Shown here: positions 56,594 through 64,000 of the stretch, piece by piece
How the letters are laid out: each line of letters begins with the position of its first letter
How positions within the stretch are numbered: the first letter of the stretch is position 1
From: Bifidobacterium saguini DSM 23967
GTDB taxonomy: Bacteria > Actinomycetota > Actinomycetes > Actinomycetales > Bifidobacteriaceae
DNA: 64,000 nucleotides
NCBI RefSeq assembly: GCF_000741715.1
Contig: NZ_JGZN01000004.1
Span: forward strand, 62,001 to 126,000
Reading direction: 5' to 3'
The notes under the pieces: model-generated
Told to the model about the DNA's origin: nothing
The model's database searches: none
Seen by the model: only the letters and a program-made list of their open reading frames with translations
Translations under genes and position numbers: made by a program

Positions 56594-58321
56594 TCAACGG
56601 TTGCGCATTCTGCGAACCGCAGCGAGCGCAGCACCGGCAGCCAGGAACAGCACAGTCATGCCAGCGAACACGCTTACATCCGCACCGGAATTGGCGAGGT
56701 TGCCGTTCGACTTAGCGACCTTTGGCTTAGCAGCATTCGGTTTCGGCTTATTGCTGTGATTGCCGTTGTTCTGGCTCTGATTGTTGGTACCACTGTTGTT
56801 GTTGGTGCCACCATTGGTATCGGGGTTGCCGTTATTATTCGGCTCTTCTTGCTTGATAACCTGCGCCTGCTGGCCAGGTTCAACGCTTACCACATTGCCA
56901 TTGGCGTCAAGAGTGACCTTGGAGCTGAACGCGGCGGCAAGGTTCAGACGCTGCCAACCATCGGAAGTGGAATCGAGGGGGTAACCGGACTGGATTTCGG
57001 TCCGAGCCAGCACTTCACGGCGCTGATCGGCGCTCAGAGTCGGGAACACGGTGCGCAGCAGAGCCTCGGCACCGGCAGGAACGCGAGCGGCCTGATTGGT
57101 GGCGCCAACCGGCTGGAAGCCGTAGGTGAGGCGCTCAGTATAGACGTCGACGGCGGATTTCACATCGGTGACCGGCTCGGTGGCTACAGCATCCGTGTTG
57201 AGATTCTTGTAACCATTAGTGGTGTTCGCCTTAGTGTTGGCAATGATTTCCTCAAGGGTGTTGCCATAACCGGCTTCCTGACCGCGCTTGGTCAGATAGT
57301 CGCGCAGCTCCTGCTGGGCGGGCTTGATAACCTGTTCGAAGTAAACATCATCATTCAAACGGCCTGCAGCGGAAGCCTCACCGACAATACGGCCACCAAT
57401 CACATCCAGCGGGTAGTGCACGCCAAGCACGATGCGGTTGTTGCCGCCCTCAGCCGCACGAGCCGCAATCTGCGGAGCAAATTCCGGCATCATCGCGGCC
57501 AAGGTCAGACCGGACGTGTAGAACGCCATCGTATGGCCGGAGGGGAAGGATTGCGAAGGATTGTTCTGGTACTTGCCATTGGCATCCAGCGAGCCGGCGA
57601 GACCGGAATATCCGGCACCGTGCTGAAGGCCGCGGAACGGATCCTGCCACGGGTTGTCCCAATCGGCGGCACGCTTAATCGGTAGTTCGGCTTGCAAGCC
57701 CTTCAAATCGTTCTTGCCGTTCGCGCTACGGTCGAACAAATCACCACCGGTGGTCTTGTTCAGCGACGGACGAGGGTAGTTAAAACCGTATTTTGCGCCA
57801 GTGACTGGAATGTAGCCGACCATGCCATTGAGCAGGTCATACGTCTTCTGCAATGCGCGAGTCTTGGTATTCGGGTCAACCACCATGCCATCCCAGAACC
57901 ATTCGCCCATGATTGGACCGAAAGCATCCACGAACGTCTCACGGTTGTTCTGATCACCATCAATCAAGGCCTTTTGCAGCTGCGTGTAATGATCATCAAC
58001 CTTGGTGCCAGCGGCGTCATCATCAGCCGCCTTATTGTTGATGGCAACGGTCAGGTCATCATTTTCCTTGAGAATGGATGCTCCTGCATCGGTCACGTCA
58101 CCACGGAAAACAGTGGTTTCATCGTTGTTTGGATTGGCCACTGGAACCCAGTAGTTGTCGAACTCCTTGAGCAGCGCCTGCGGATCAGCTTTGGTGCTGT
58201 CGGACGGATATACAGGTTGATCCTCTGCCATTGCCGGCACTGCGGCCGCAAAGCTTGCAGCGAGCGTAGCGACGGCGGCGAGGGCAGCAAGCGCGCGCTT
58301 GCCTGATGTGAATACGGACAT
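56594..58321 (-). CDS. Cell-wall-anchored PAP2-family acid phosphatase
   Basis: The protein has 575 residues. A signal peptide ends in AVPAMAED. The PAP2 phosphatase motifs are KYGFNYPRPS (K-x6-RP), SFPSGHT (with catalytic His) and RIVLGVHYPLDVIGG. The C terminus is an Asn/Gly/Thr-rich wall-spanning stretch, the sorting-like signal LANSG, a membrane segment and RRMRNR. It should remove phosphate from organic esters outside the cell. ATG 58321 has GGGAGGGG five bases upstream. Confidence 0.92.
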   Translation of the reverse strand: MSVFTSGKRALAALAAVATLAASFAAAVPAMAEDQPVYPSDSTKADPQALLKEFDNYWVPVANPNNDETTVFRGDVTDAGASILKENDDLTVAINNKAADDDAAGTKVDDHYTQLQKALIDGDQNNRETFVDAFGPIMGEWFWDGMVVDPNTKTRALQKTYDLLNGMVGYIPVTGAKYGFNYPRPSLNKTTGGDLFDRSANGKNDLKGLQAELPIKRAADWDNPWQDPFRGLQHGAGYSGLAGSLDANGKYQNNPSQSFPSGHTMAFYTSGLTLAAMMPEFAPQIAARAAEGGNNRIVLGVHYPLDVIGGRIVGEASAAGRLNDDVYFEQVIKPAQQELRDYLTKRGQEAGYGNTLEEIIANTKANTTNGYKNLNTDAVATEPVTDVKSAVDVYTERLTYGFQPVGATNQAARVPAGAEALLRTVFPTLSADQRREVLARTEIQSGYPLDSTSDGWQRLNLAAAFSSKVTLDANGNVVSVEPGQQAQVIKQEEPNNNGNPDTNGGTNNNSGTNNQSQNNGNHSNKPKPNAAKPKVAKSNGNLANSGADVSVFAGMTVLFLAAGAALAAVRRMRNR

Positions 58322-58681
58322 TACCCCTCCCTCATTGATATAGGTCCGCACGGATTGATGTTTTCGACCATCAATCGATAAGAACGCTGGGGTCCAGAAC
58401 GCACAGATATGTTCAATTCCAACCAGAAACGCCCTCATTTTCAACGCTAGGAAAGGCATATGTACCGTATGGTTGCGCACCATGAATACGACATGACAGC
58501 TCATTGAACAGTGCAATGCGGCAATGTAGTTACGAGGTCACGGCTACAATCGAATACTTCATGCGGTCTTCCTATCGATCGCTACTGTATGCAGCCAGCT
58601 GTGTGCCGCAGTATCACAAAGCTTGCGCTTCATCCCCGGTCTAGGTGATTTCTCTAGGGACAACGGGTAGGCTTAGCAATT

Positions 58682-59323
58682 ATGGAATTGCATGTACTCA
58701 ATCATCCGCTGGTCGAGCATAAGCTCACCGTACTGCGTGACAAGAACACCCCCTCCTCCACCTTCCGCGAGCTCGTCTCTGAGCTTGTGATGCTTGAGGC
58801 TTACGAAGCCACCCGCGATCTTTCCGTAGTCTCCACCCCGATTGAGACTCCGGTCGCTCCGATGACCGGCAAGAAGCTCGCTTCCCCGCGCCCGATTATC
58901 GTGCCGGTGCTGCGTGCCGGCTTGGGCATGCTTGATGGCATGACACGTCTGATTCCGACTGCCGAAGTCGGCTTCCTTGGCATGAAGCGTGACGAGGAGC
59001 ACCCCACTCAGCAGATCACCTACGCGAACCGTCTGCCTGAAGATCTCTCCGGCCGCCAGTGCTTCCTCATCGACCCGATGCTCGCCACCGGTGGCACCCT
59101 GGTTGCTGCCACGCATTACTTGGCCGAGCGCGGCGCCAAAGACGTGACCGCCATCAACATCATCGCCGCTCCCGAAGGCATCAAGTATGTCGAAGAGCAC
59201 ATCGACCCGTCCATCGACTTCAAGGTCGTGGTGTGCGCGGTTGATGAGAAACTCAACGACAAGTGCTACATCGTGCCGGGACTCGGCGACGCCGGCGATC
59301 GCCTCTACGGCGTAATTGATTAA
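58682..59323 (+). CDS. upp: Uracil phosphoribosyltransferase
   Basis: This 213-residue enzyme makes UMP from uracil and PRPP. The PRPP loop is [15 protein letters not shown], and the uracil-binding end is [15 protein letters not shown]. It belongs to pyrimidine salvage. A TAGGCT 8 bases upstream of the ATG fits a leaderless promoter. Its 3' end is repeated in inverted form 74 bases downstream. Confidence 0.97.
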   Translation: MELHVLNHPLVEHKLTVLRDKNTPSSTFRELVSELVMLEAYEATRDLSVVSTPIETPVAPMTGKKLASPRPIIVPVLRAGLGMLDGMTRLIPTAEVGFLGMKRDEEHPTQQITYANRLPEDLSGRQCFLIDPMLATGGTLVAATHYLAERGAKDVTAINIIAAPEGIKYVEEHIDPSIDFKVVVCAVDEKLNDKCYIVPGLGDAGDRLYGVID

Positions 59324-59413
59324 CGGAGTGTCAGCTACGTTGCTCCTCGGTCGACGCACCAGATGTGCGCCTTCCCTCGGTGCGCCTTGCTGCCACACGC
59401 GTTAATCAATTAC
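59312..59413. repeat. Inverted copy of the upp 3' end
   Basis: GTAATTGATTAACG (59312-59325, the end of upp) reappears as CGTTAATCAATTAC at 59400-59413. The 74 bases between are GC-rich and contain CGACGCACCAGATGTGCGCC. The shape resembles a short inserted element with 14-bp ends. Confidence 0.55.
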
Positions 59414-59436
59414 TTGTCATTGACTGATTGTTTATA

Positions 59437-59457
59437 GCTCCCCTCGCTGAGGGGAGC
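59437..59457. repeat. Palindromic intergenic repeat, family 1
   Basis: GCTCCCCTC and GAGGGGAGC form a 9-bp stem with a 3-base loop between upp and rlmH. Confidence 0.65.
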
Positions 59458-59477
59458 CTTATGTTTTCAAGGACTGT

Positions 59478-59957
59478 ATGCAAATAGACATTATTGCGCC
59501 TGGGCGCGTAAAGGAACGCTATCTTCGCGACGCCATCGACGAATATTCCAAGCGTCTTTCCCGCTACTGCAAGCTCAACATCATTGAAGTGGCGGACGAG
59601 AAGACCCCCGAGCACGCTTCCGAAGGTGTCGAGCGGCAAATCAAAGCCAAAGAAGGCGAGCGCATCGCCAAACATTTGCGCGATAATGCCTACGTTATCG
59701 CCCTTGCCATCGATGGCAAGCAGCTCTCCAGCGAAGAGCTTGCCGCGAAAATCAATGATTTGGGACTACGCGGCACGAGCCATATTCAGCTGGTGATCGG
59801 CGGATCCATCGGTCTTGATGATGCGATTTTACGCCGCGCTGACTTTAAGCTCAGCTTCTCAAAAATGACGTTCCCGCATCAGCTGATGCGCGTGATTCTA
59901 CTTGAGCAGATTTACCGCGCCTATAAAATCAACGCCGGCGAGCCCTACCATAAGTAA
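59478..59957 (+). CDS. rlmH: 23S rRNA pseudouridine(1915) N3-methyltransferase
   Basis: This 159-residue SPOUT-class enzyme methylates pseudouridine 1915 in helix 69 of 23S rRNA. The trefoil knot is seen in [13 protein letters not shown] and [33 protein letters not shown] is the conserved C terminus. The ATG at 59478 lacks a strong ribosome site. Confidence 0.95.
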   Translation: MQIDIIAPGRVKERYLRDAIDEYSKRLSRYCKLNIIEVADEKTPEHASEGVERQIKAKEGERIAKHLRDNAYVIALAIDGKQLSSEELAAKINDLGLRGTSHIQLVIGGSIGLDDAILRRADFKLSFSKMTFPHQLMRVILLEQIYRAYKINAGEPYHK

Positions 59958-60027
59958 GGCAATCACTCAAGCGACTGCTGAGTGCGACTGCACACAGCGA
60001 TGACTTCTCAGTTATTGCGCGGCAAGG

Positions 60028-60100
60028 ACTCCCCTCAGTCTGCGCCTTCTTGTGGCTCCCCTTGTCAGGGGAGCTGTCGACGAAGTCGACTGAGGGGTAG
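60028..60100. repeat. Composite palindromic repeat, family 1
   Basis: ACTCCCCTCAGTC at the left pairs with GACTGAGGGGTAGT at the right. GGCTCCCCTTGTCAGGGGAGC is nested inside, and GTCGACGAAGTCGAC forms a third small stem. It is the most complete copy of the family and lies between rlmH and the convergent phosphodiesterase gene. Confidence 0.7.
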
Positions 60101-60148
60101 TCGTGCGAGTCTCACATCAATGTAAGGTTCGGCAGCAGGAACCATAGC

Positions 60149-61258
60149 TCACTGAGTGTCAGGAACGAACGCTTCGAAGATGTGGCGGTCGAAGTACTGG
60201 TCGCACTGGGCCAGCTCATCGCTGCTGCGCACAGTCCAAGACACCGGCATGGCACCCATCGCGCGAGCCAGACGAACCTGTGGAGACGCGCCACCAGTCC
60301 AGTCATAGGCCACGAAATCAGGGCGGGACATCCAGTCGAACGCCAGCAGGCCTGCAGCCCATTCCACCGGACCATCCTTTTGCAACTTGGCCGGCCAGCT
60401 CAACTGGCCACGGCACACTTCCGGGTGATGCTCTTTGTACCAGTTCACAGCACCGGGATGGAAGGACTCGATCACATACGGACCGTTATACGATTCCAGC
60501 AGTGCGTGGCCTTTCTCCATCAGTTCTTCAGTGCGAGCGTCCCAAGCGCTGTTGTTGCTGAACTTATATTCCACAATCAGCGGTGCGCGACCGGCGACTA
60601 CCTTGAGCACGTCGGAGAACAGCGGCACATGCTGGTAATAACCATCAGGCGCGGTGGATGGCGTGACCACCAGCGGCGGATTCGCATCGGCACCCGGCAA
60701 CGGCTTGGCCTTCAGGTCGCCGGGTTTGGAGCCGGGGAACAGCGGGATACGAGTCAATTCGTCGTAGGTAAGATCCTCGATGCGGCGCGGGTCGCCGGCT
60801 ACGCGCTTGAGGTCAGCGTCATGCACCACAACCACTTGGCCGTCGAGCGTAAGTTGCAAATCAAGTTCAATGCCATAACCTGCCTCGCAAGCGGCCGCAA
60901 ACGCAGCCAGCGAGTTTTCAGGAGCGATTGGACCGGCAACATCCGGGCTGCCGTAGCCGGCCTTCATAGCCATGCGGCGAGCCAATGCCACATATTCAGC
61001 ATTCTCGGCAATGGACGAGTTTGCAGCATCCGCCTTGGCGCTGATGGGATTGTCGCCGGAATAATCCTCCACATCGCTCGGGTTCACGAGCCCCGAGCCG
61101 GCATCATGCAGACCGCGATGCGCGTACCACACCTCAGGAATGGACGGCACAAAGTTGCGACGCTTATCGTTGAAGGTACGTGGGGCAATTGCCCAGGCGG
61201 CAGCACCAGCGGCCGCGACGCCTGCCAGTGCGGCATTTCTCAACAGTTTTGAAGACAT
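60149..61258 (-). CDS. Glycerophosphodiester phosphodiesterase
   Basis: The protein has 369 residues. One N-terminal membrane segment (LAGVAAAGAAAWAIA) is followed by a GDPD barrel: YAHRGLHD (catalytic His-Arg), PENSLAAFAAACEAGYGIELDLQLTLDGQVVVVHD (with acidic metal ligands and second His) and VIESFHPGAVNWYKEHHPE. It should split glycerophosphodiesters from phospholipids to glycerol 3-phosphate and an alcohol. It stands alone between rlmH and gluQ. Confidence 0.92.
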   Translation of the reverse strand: MSSKLLRNAALAGVAAAGAAAWAIAPRTFNDKRRNFVPSIPEVWYAHRGLHDAGSGLVNPSDVEDYSGDNPISAKADAANSSIAENAEYVALARRMAMKAGYGSPDVAGPIAPENSLAAFAAACEAGYGIELDLQLTLDGQVVVVHDADLKRVAGDPRRIEDLTYDELTRIPLFPGSKPGDLKAKPLPGADANPPLVVTPSTAPDGYYQHVPLFSDVLKVVAGRAPLIVEYKFSNNSAWDARTEELMEKGHALLESYNGPYVIESFHPGAVNWYKEHHPEVCRGQLSWPAKLQKDGPVEWAAGLLAFDWMSRPDFVAYDWTGGASPQVRLARAMGAMPVSWTVRSSDELAQCDQYFDRHIFEAFVPDTQ

Positions 61259-61351
61259 TGGAATCCTTCCCGTTAGTGGTATCAGATTACCGCTGCACCG
61301 GCGTTCAATGAGGCCGTTCGTCCATGAACTTCTTGTGAATTTGCTGGCAGA

Positions 61352-62386
61352 TTACAGTGCGTCCGCGAGCCACTGCGGGGTATTGGGATCCTCGGGGTCA
61401 AGCGCGCGGTCAGGATGGTTGGTGTGCAACGGTTGCCAGCTGAAATCATTCAACAGCTCGGCCGCAGTGACGGGTTCGGAGGTCGGGCGGATGCGCAGCA
61501 GCCAAGCACAGAAGCCAATGATTTGTTCAGGTGTGACTCCGCGAGCGCGCAAGGCTCCCATGTCCAATGATCGTTCGCGCTTGGCAAGGCGGCGACCGGC
61601 CGCATTGTCGATGAGCGGCAGGTGCGCGTATTCAGGATTGGCGATAACAATACCGCACTCCGGCTTGAATCCACCTGCCAGCAGGCAGTGCCGAATCCAC
61701 ATTTGCAGTGCCGTGGAACGCAGCAGATCACGGCCACGAACGATATCGTCAACGCCCATGTCAAGGTCATCCACAACCACGACTAGCTGATAGCCGAACA
61801 GCCCATCAGCTCTGCGAATTACTGAATCGCCGACTTCTCGAGGCAAATCATATTGTTGACGTCCATACACACAATCGTCGAAAGACGCATCCCGATCTGG
61901 GGAGCTTTGCGGCATAGCGATGCGCATGGAATGCTGATCGCCCTGAGCCAAACGAGCCTGTACTTCCTCGGGATGATCCTGCAATAGCCGGCGACACGTT
62001 CCGGGATAGACCATGAATCCATCGCCTTCATTGGGCGCGGATGCGGCGCGAATATCCGCGCGCGAACAGAAGCATGGGTAGAGCACGCTCTGCATTGATT
62101 CGTCCATGCTCACGTTTTGCAAGCATTCGAGCGCGTATTCGTAGCGCTCGGTGCGGCGGGACTGATACATCGGCGAATCAGCATTGTCCCAGTCGAAGCC
62201 GAGCCAGCGCAGATCATCCATCATGAGCTGGTCCGCGCCTGCAATCACGCGCGGCTTGTCCACGTCCTCGATGCGCAACAGCATGCGTTCGCCACAAGAG
62301 CGGGAGGACAGCCATGCCGCAAGCATGGCATACACGTTGCCAATATGCATGCGCCCCGAAGGGGTGGGCGCAAATCGTCCGGTCAT
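61352..62386 (-). CDS. gluQ: Glutamyl-Q tRNA(Asp) synthetase-like protein
   Basis: The protein has 344 residues. It begins [23 protein letters not shown] with the class I HIGH motif as [14 protein letters not shown] follows, and a zinc ligand cluster appears in [10 protein letters not shown] with a further Cys in [19 protein letters not shown] replaces KMSKS. It lacks the anticodon-binding domain of GltX, as expected for GluQ, which adds Glu to queuosine on tRNA-Asp. ATG 62386 has GGGGAGGAAG upstream; the longer frame was rejected. Confidence 0.92.
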   Translation of the reverse strand: MTGRFAPTPSGRMHIGNVYAMLAAWLSSRSCGERMLLRIEDVDKPRVIAGADQLMMDDLRWLGFDWDNADSPMYQSRRTERYEYALECLQNVSMDESMQSVLYPCFCSRADIRAASAPNEGDGFMVYPGTCRRLLQDHPEEVQARLAQGDQHSMRIAMPQSSPDRDASFDDCVYGRQQYDLPREVGDSVIRRADGLFGYQLVVVVDDLDMGVDDIVRGRDLLRSTALQMWIRHCLLAGGFKPECGIVIANPEYAHLPLIDNAAGRRLAKRERSLDMGALRARGVTPEQIIGFCAWLLRIRPTSEPVTAAELLNDFSWQPLHTNHPDRALDPEDPNTPQWLADAL

Positions 62387-62461
62387 GGCTTCCTCCCCAA
62401 ACTTCAACCTTTCAGCCCTGCCAAAGCGACAGTACAACTGCAACAGCATTCATAGTAACGA

Positions 62462-62503
62462 AATGGCTCTCTCCACACATATGCATATGCAGAGAGAGCC
62501 ATT
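62462..62503 (-). terminator. Terminator of clpB
   Basis: AATGGCTCTCT and AGAGAGCCATT form an 11-bp stem around CCACACATATGCATATGCAG. It lies 25 bases past the clpB stop, with T following on the minus strand. Confidence 0.88.
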
Positions 62504-62527
62504 CAGCGCTCAGTTGTTAAGCAGATG

Positions 62528-64000
62528 TCACTTGTCTTCAGAGACCTTGCCGACCTTCACGGCCGGGTCATCACCAACAAGCTGGTCGCTGGCCCATGCG
62601 GAGATCTCCAAGTGCTCGCCACCGGTCTGGTCGACCAGCACGGTGTCGCCGTCGTGAACCTTGCCGGCCAGCAGCATACGTGCCAACTGGTCGCCAACCT
62701 CGGTCTGCACCAGGCGACGCAGCGGACGAGCTCCGTACGCCGGGTCGTAACCCGTGTTGGCGAGCCATTCGCGAGCCGAGTCGGTCACGTCGAGCGTGAT
62801 GCGGCGATCGGTCAGGCGCTGAGCCACACTGTTGACCTGGATGTCCACAATGCCGCCCAATTCCTCGCGGGTGAGCGGGTGGAACATCACAATGTCGTCC
62901 AGACGGTTCAGGAACTCCGGCTTGAAGTTCATGTGCACCGCGTCCATCACAGCCTTCTTCTTGGCATCCGCATCCAGATCCTCGTTCACCAGGAACTGCG
63001 AACCCAAGTTGGAGGTCATGATCAGAATCGTGTTCTTGAAGTCCACAGTACGGCCCTGACCATCGGTCAGACGGCCATCATCGAGCACCTGCAGCAGCAC
63101 GTCGAAAATCTCCGGATTGGCCTTTTCGACCTCATCGAACAGCACGACGGAGTACGGACGACGGCGCACGGCCTCGGTCAGCTGACCGCCCTGCTCGTAA
63201 CCCACGTAACCAGGTGCGGCACCAATCAGGCGGGACACGGACGCTTTCTCCATGTACTCGGACATGTCGATACGCACCATAGCCTTCTCATCGTCAAACA
63301 GGAAGTCTGCGAGCGCCTTGGCCAGTTCGGTCTTGCCCACACCGGTCGGACCGAGGAACAGGAACGAACCTGTCGGACGGTTCGGGTCGGAGATGCCGGC
63401 ACGAGAGCGGCGCACCGCATCGGACACGGCTTGAATGGCCTCTTTCTGACCAATCACGCGCTTGCCGAGGTAGTCCTCCATGTGCAAGAGCTTCTCGTTC
63501 TCCCCCTGCATCAGCCGACCCACAGGGATGCCTGTCCAGTCGGACACAATCTCAGCCACGGAGTCGGCGTCCACACGGTCCGGGACCATCGGCTCCTGCG
63601 ACGGGTCGGTGGAACCAGCATCCTTGGATTCGGCATCCGCGTTCTCGGCGGCTGCGAGCTCCTTCTGGATGGAAGGAATCTCACCGTACAAGATCTTGGA
63701 GGCTTCGGCCAGATTGCCCTCACGGGTGTACTTGTCCGCTTGCACGCGCAAGTCATCGAGCTTGGCACGTAGGTCGCCGACCTTGTTGTGGCCGGCCTGC
63801 TCCGCATCCCAGCGCGCCTTGAGGCCGCTGAGCTTCTCACGGGTGTCCGCGAGTTCGGCTTGCAGCTTGCCCAAGCGTTCCTTGGATGCCGGATCCTCGG
63901 CCTTCTTGAGCTGCATTTCCTCCATCTCGAGACGGGTCACCTTGCGCTGAAGCTCATCGATCTCCTCCGGGGAGGAATCGAGTTCCATACGCAGGTGCGC
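62528..64000 (-). CDS. clpB: ATP-dependent chaperone ClpB, C-terminal part (runs off right edge)
   Basis: 490 residues are visible, in frame to the window end. The coiled-coil M domain comes first (IDELQRKVTRLEMEEMQLKKA to about residue 120). The second AAA+ domain follows: Walker A GPTGVGKTELAKALA, Walker B VVLFDEVEKA, sensor ILIMTSNLGS, and the C-terminal D2-small domain with DPAYGARPLRR. ClpB disaggregates proteins with DnaK. The N domain and first ATPase domain lie outside. Heat-shock control sites cannot be seen. Confidence 0.97.
   Translation of the reverse strand, partial: AHLRMELDSSPEEIDELQRKVTRLEMEEMQLKKAEDPASKERLGKLQAELADTREKLSGLKARWDAEQAGHNKVGDLRAKLDDLRVQADKYTREGNLAEASKILYGEIPSIQKELAAAENADAESKDAGSTDPSQEPMVPDRVDADSVAEIVSDWTGIPVGRLMQGENEKLLHMEDYLGKRVIGQKEAIQAVSDAVRRSRAGISDPNRPTGSFLFLGPTGVGKTELAKALADFLFDDEKAMVRIDMSEYMEKASVSRLIGAAPGYVGYEQGGQLTEAVRRRPYSVVLFDEVEKANPEIFDVLLQVLDDGRLTDGQGRTVDFKNTILIMTSNLGSQFLVNEDLDADAKKKAVMDAVHMNFKPEFLNRLDDIVMFHPLTREELGGIVDIQVNSVAQRLTDRRITLDVTDSAREWLANTGYDPAYGARPLRRLVQTEVGDQLARMLLAGKVHDGDTVLVDQTGGEHLEISAWASDQLVGDDPAVKVGKVSEDK

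Overview
This window is chromosomal DNA of a Bifidobacterium close to B. longum or B. breve. The evidence is high GC, the lacto-N-biose/galacto-N-biose (LNB/GNB) phosphorylase with its ABC transporter, the actinobacterial mini ribosomal protein bS22, glcP next to a PTS permease and pgm, and an IclR regulator divergent from leuCD. Many genes start a few bases after a TANNNT-like -10 box, as expected for leaderless mRNAs. There is no phage, IS element, CRISPR array or plasmid module.

Left block (1 to about 33.3 kb). A secreted or anchored hydrolase (cut by the window edge) is followed by a PspC envelope-stress module with a divergent LuxR-type two-component pair. Next come galE (lnpD), lnpA and the gltABC sugar transporter, all on the minus strand. 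The kinase and uridylyltransferase genes (lnpB/nahK, lnpC/galT) usually found between lnpA and galE are absent. A region of unusual tandem repeats precedes tRNA-Ser and serS. A lipid-kinase-like gene follows, then a licT-ptsG unit divergent from glcP. The glcP leader carries a clear antiterminator-binding site (RAT) overlapping a long terminator, so a PTS-controlled antiterminator probably governs a non-PTS sugar transporter. Then come pgm, an RNase H-like gene, rpiA, bS22, radA (frameshifted) and the infB-rbfA-truB-ribF translation operon.

Breakpoint at about 33.32 kb. infB loses its 5' third and is joined, facing it, to the last 155 codons of an NADH oxidase gene. This is an inversion end or, more likely, a chimeric assembly join. 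Gene order across it should not be trusted.

Right block (33.3 to 64 kb). It holds a dihydroorotate-dehydrogenase-like gene with an in-frame palindrome, a very large sortase-anchored surface protein (frameshifted), a CPBP protease, and an 81-residue protein made almost only of a signal peptide and a sorting signal. The promoter spacer of that small gene is a 17-nt C tract, so it may be phase variable. Then follow a pair of bPH2 membrane proteins, leuDC with an IclR regulator, a phosphoesterase, polyphosphate kinase, a Nudix/SixA fusion, a DUF4143 ATPase preceded by four 9-bp iterons at exact 23-bp spacing, a cell-wall PAP2 phosphatase, upp, rlmH, a glycerophosphodiesterase, gluQ and the C-terminal part of clpB.

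Intergenic regions are full of short palindromic repeats of at least two families, often right after stop codons. Two copies of a third, multi-unit element (GACTGTAGG units) lie in opposite orientation about 13 kb apart.
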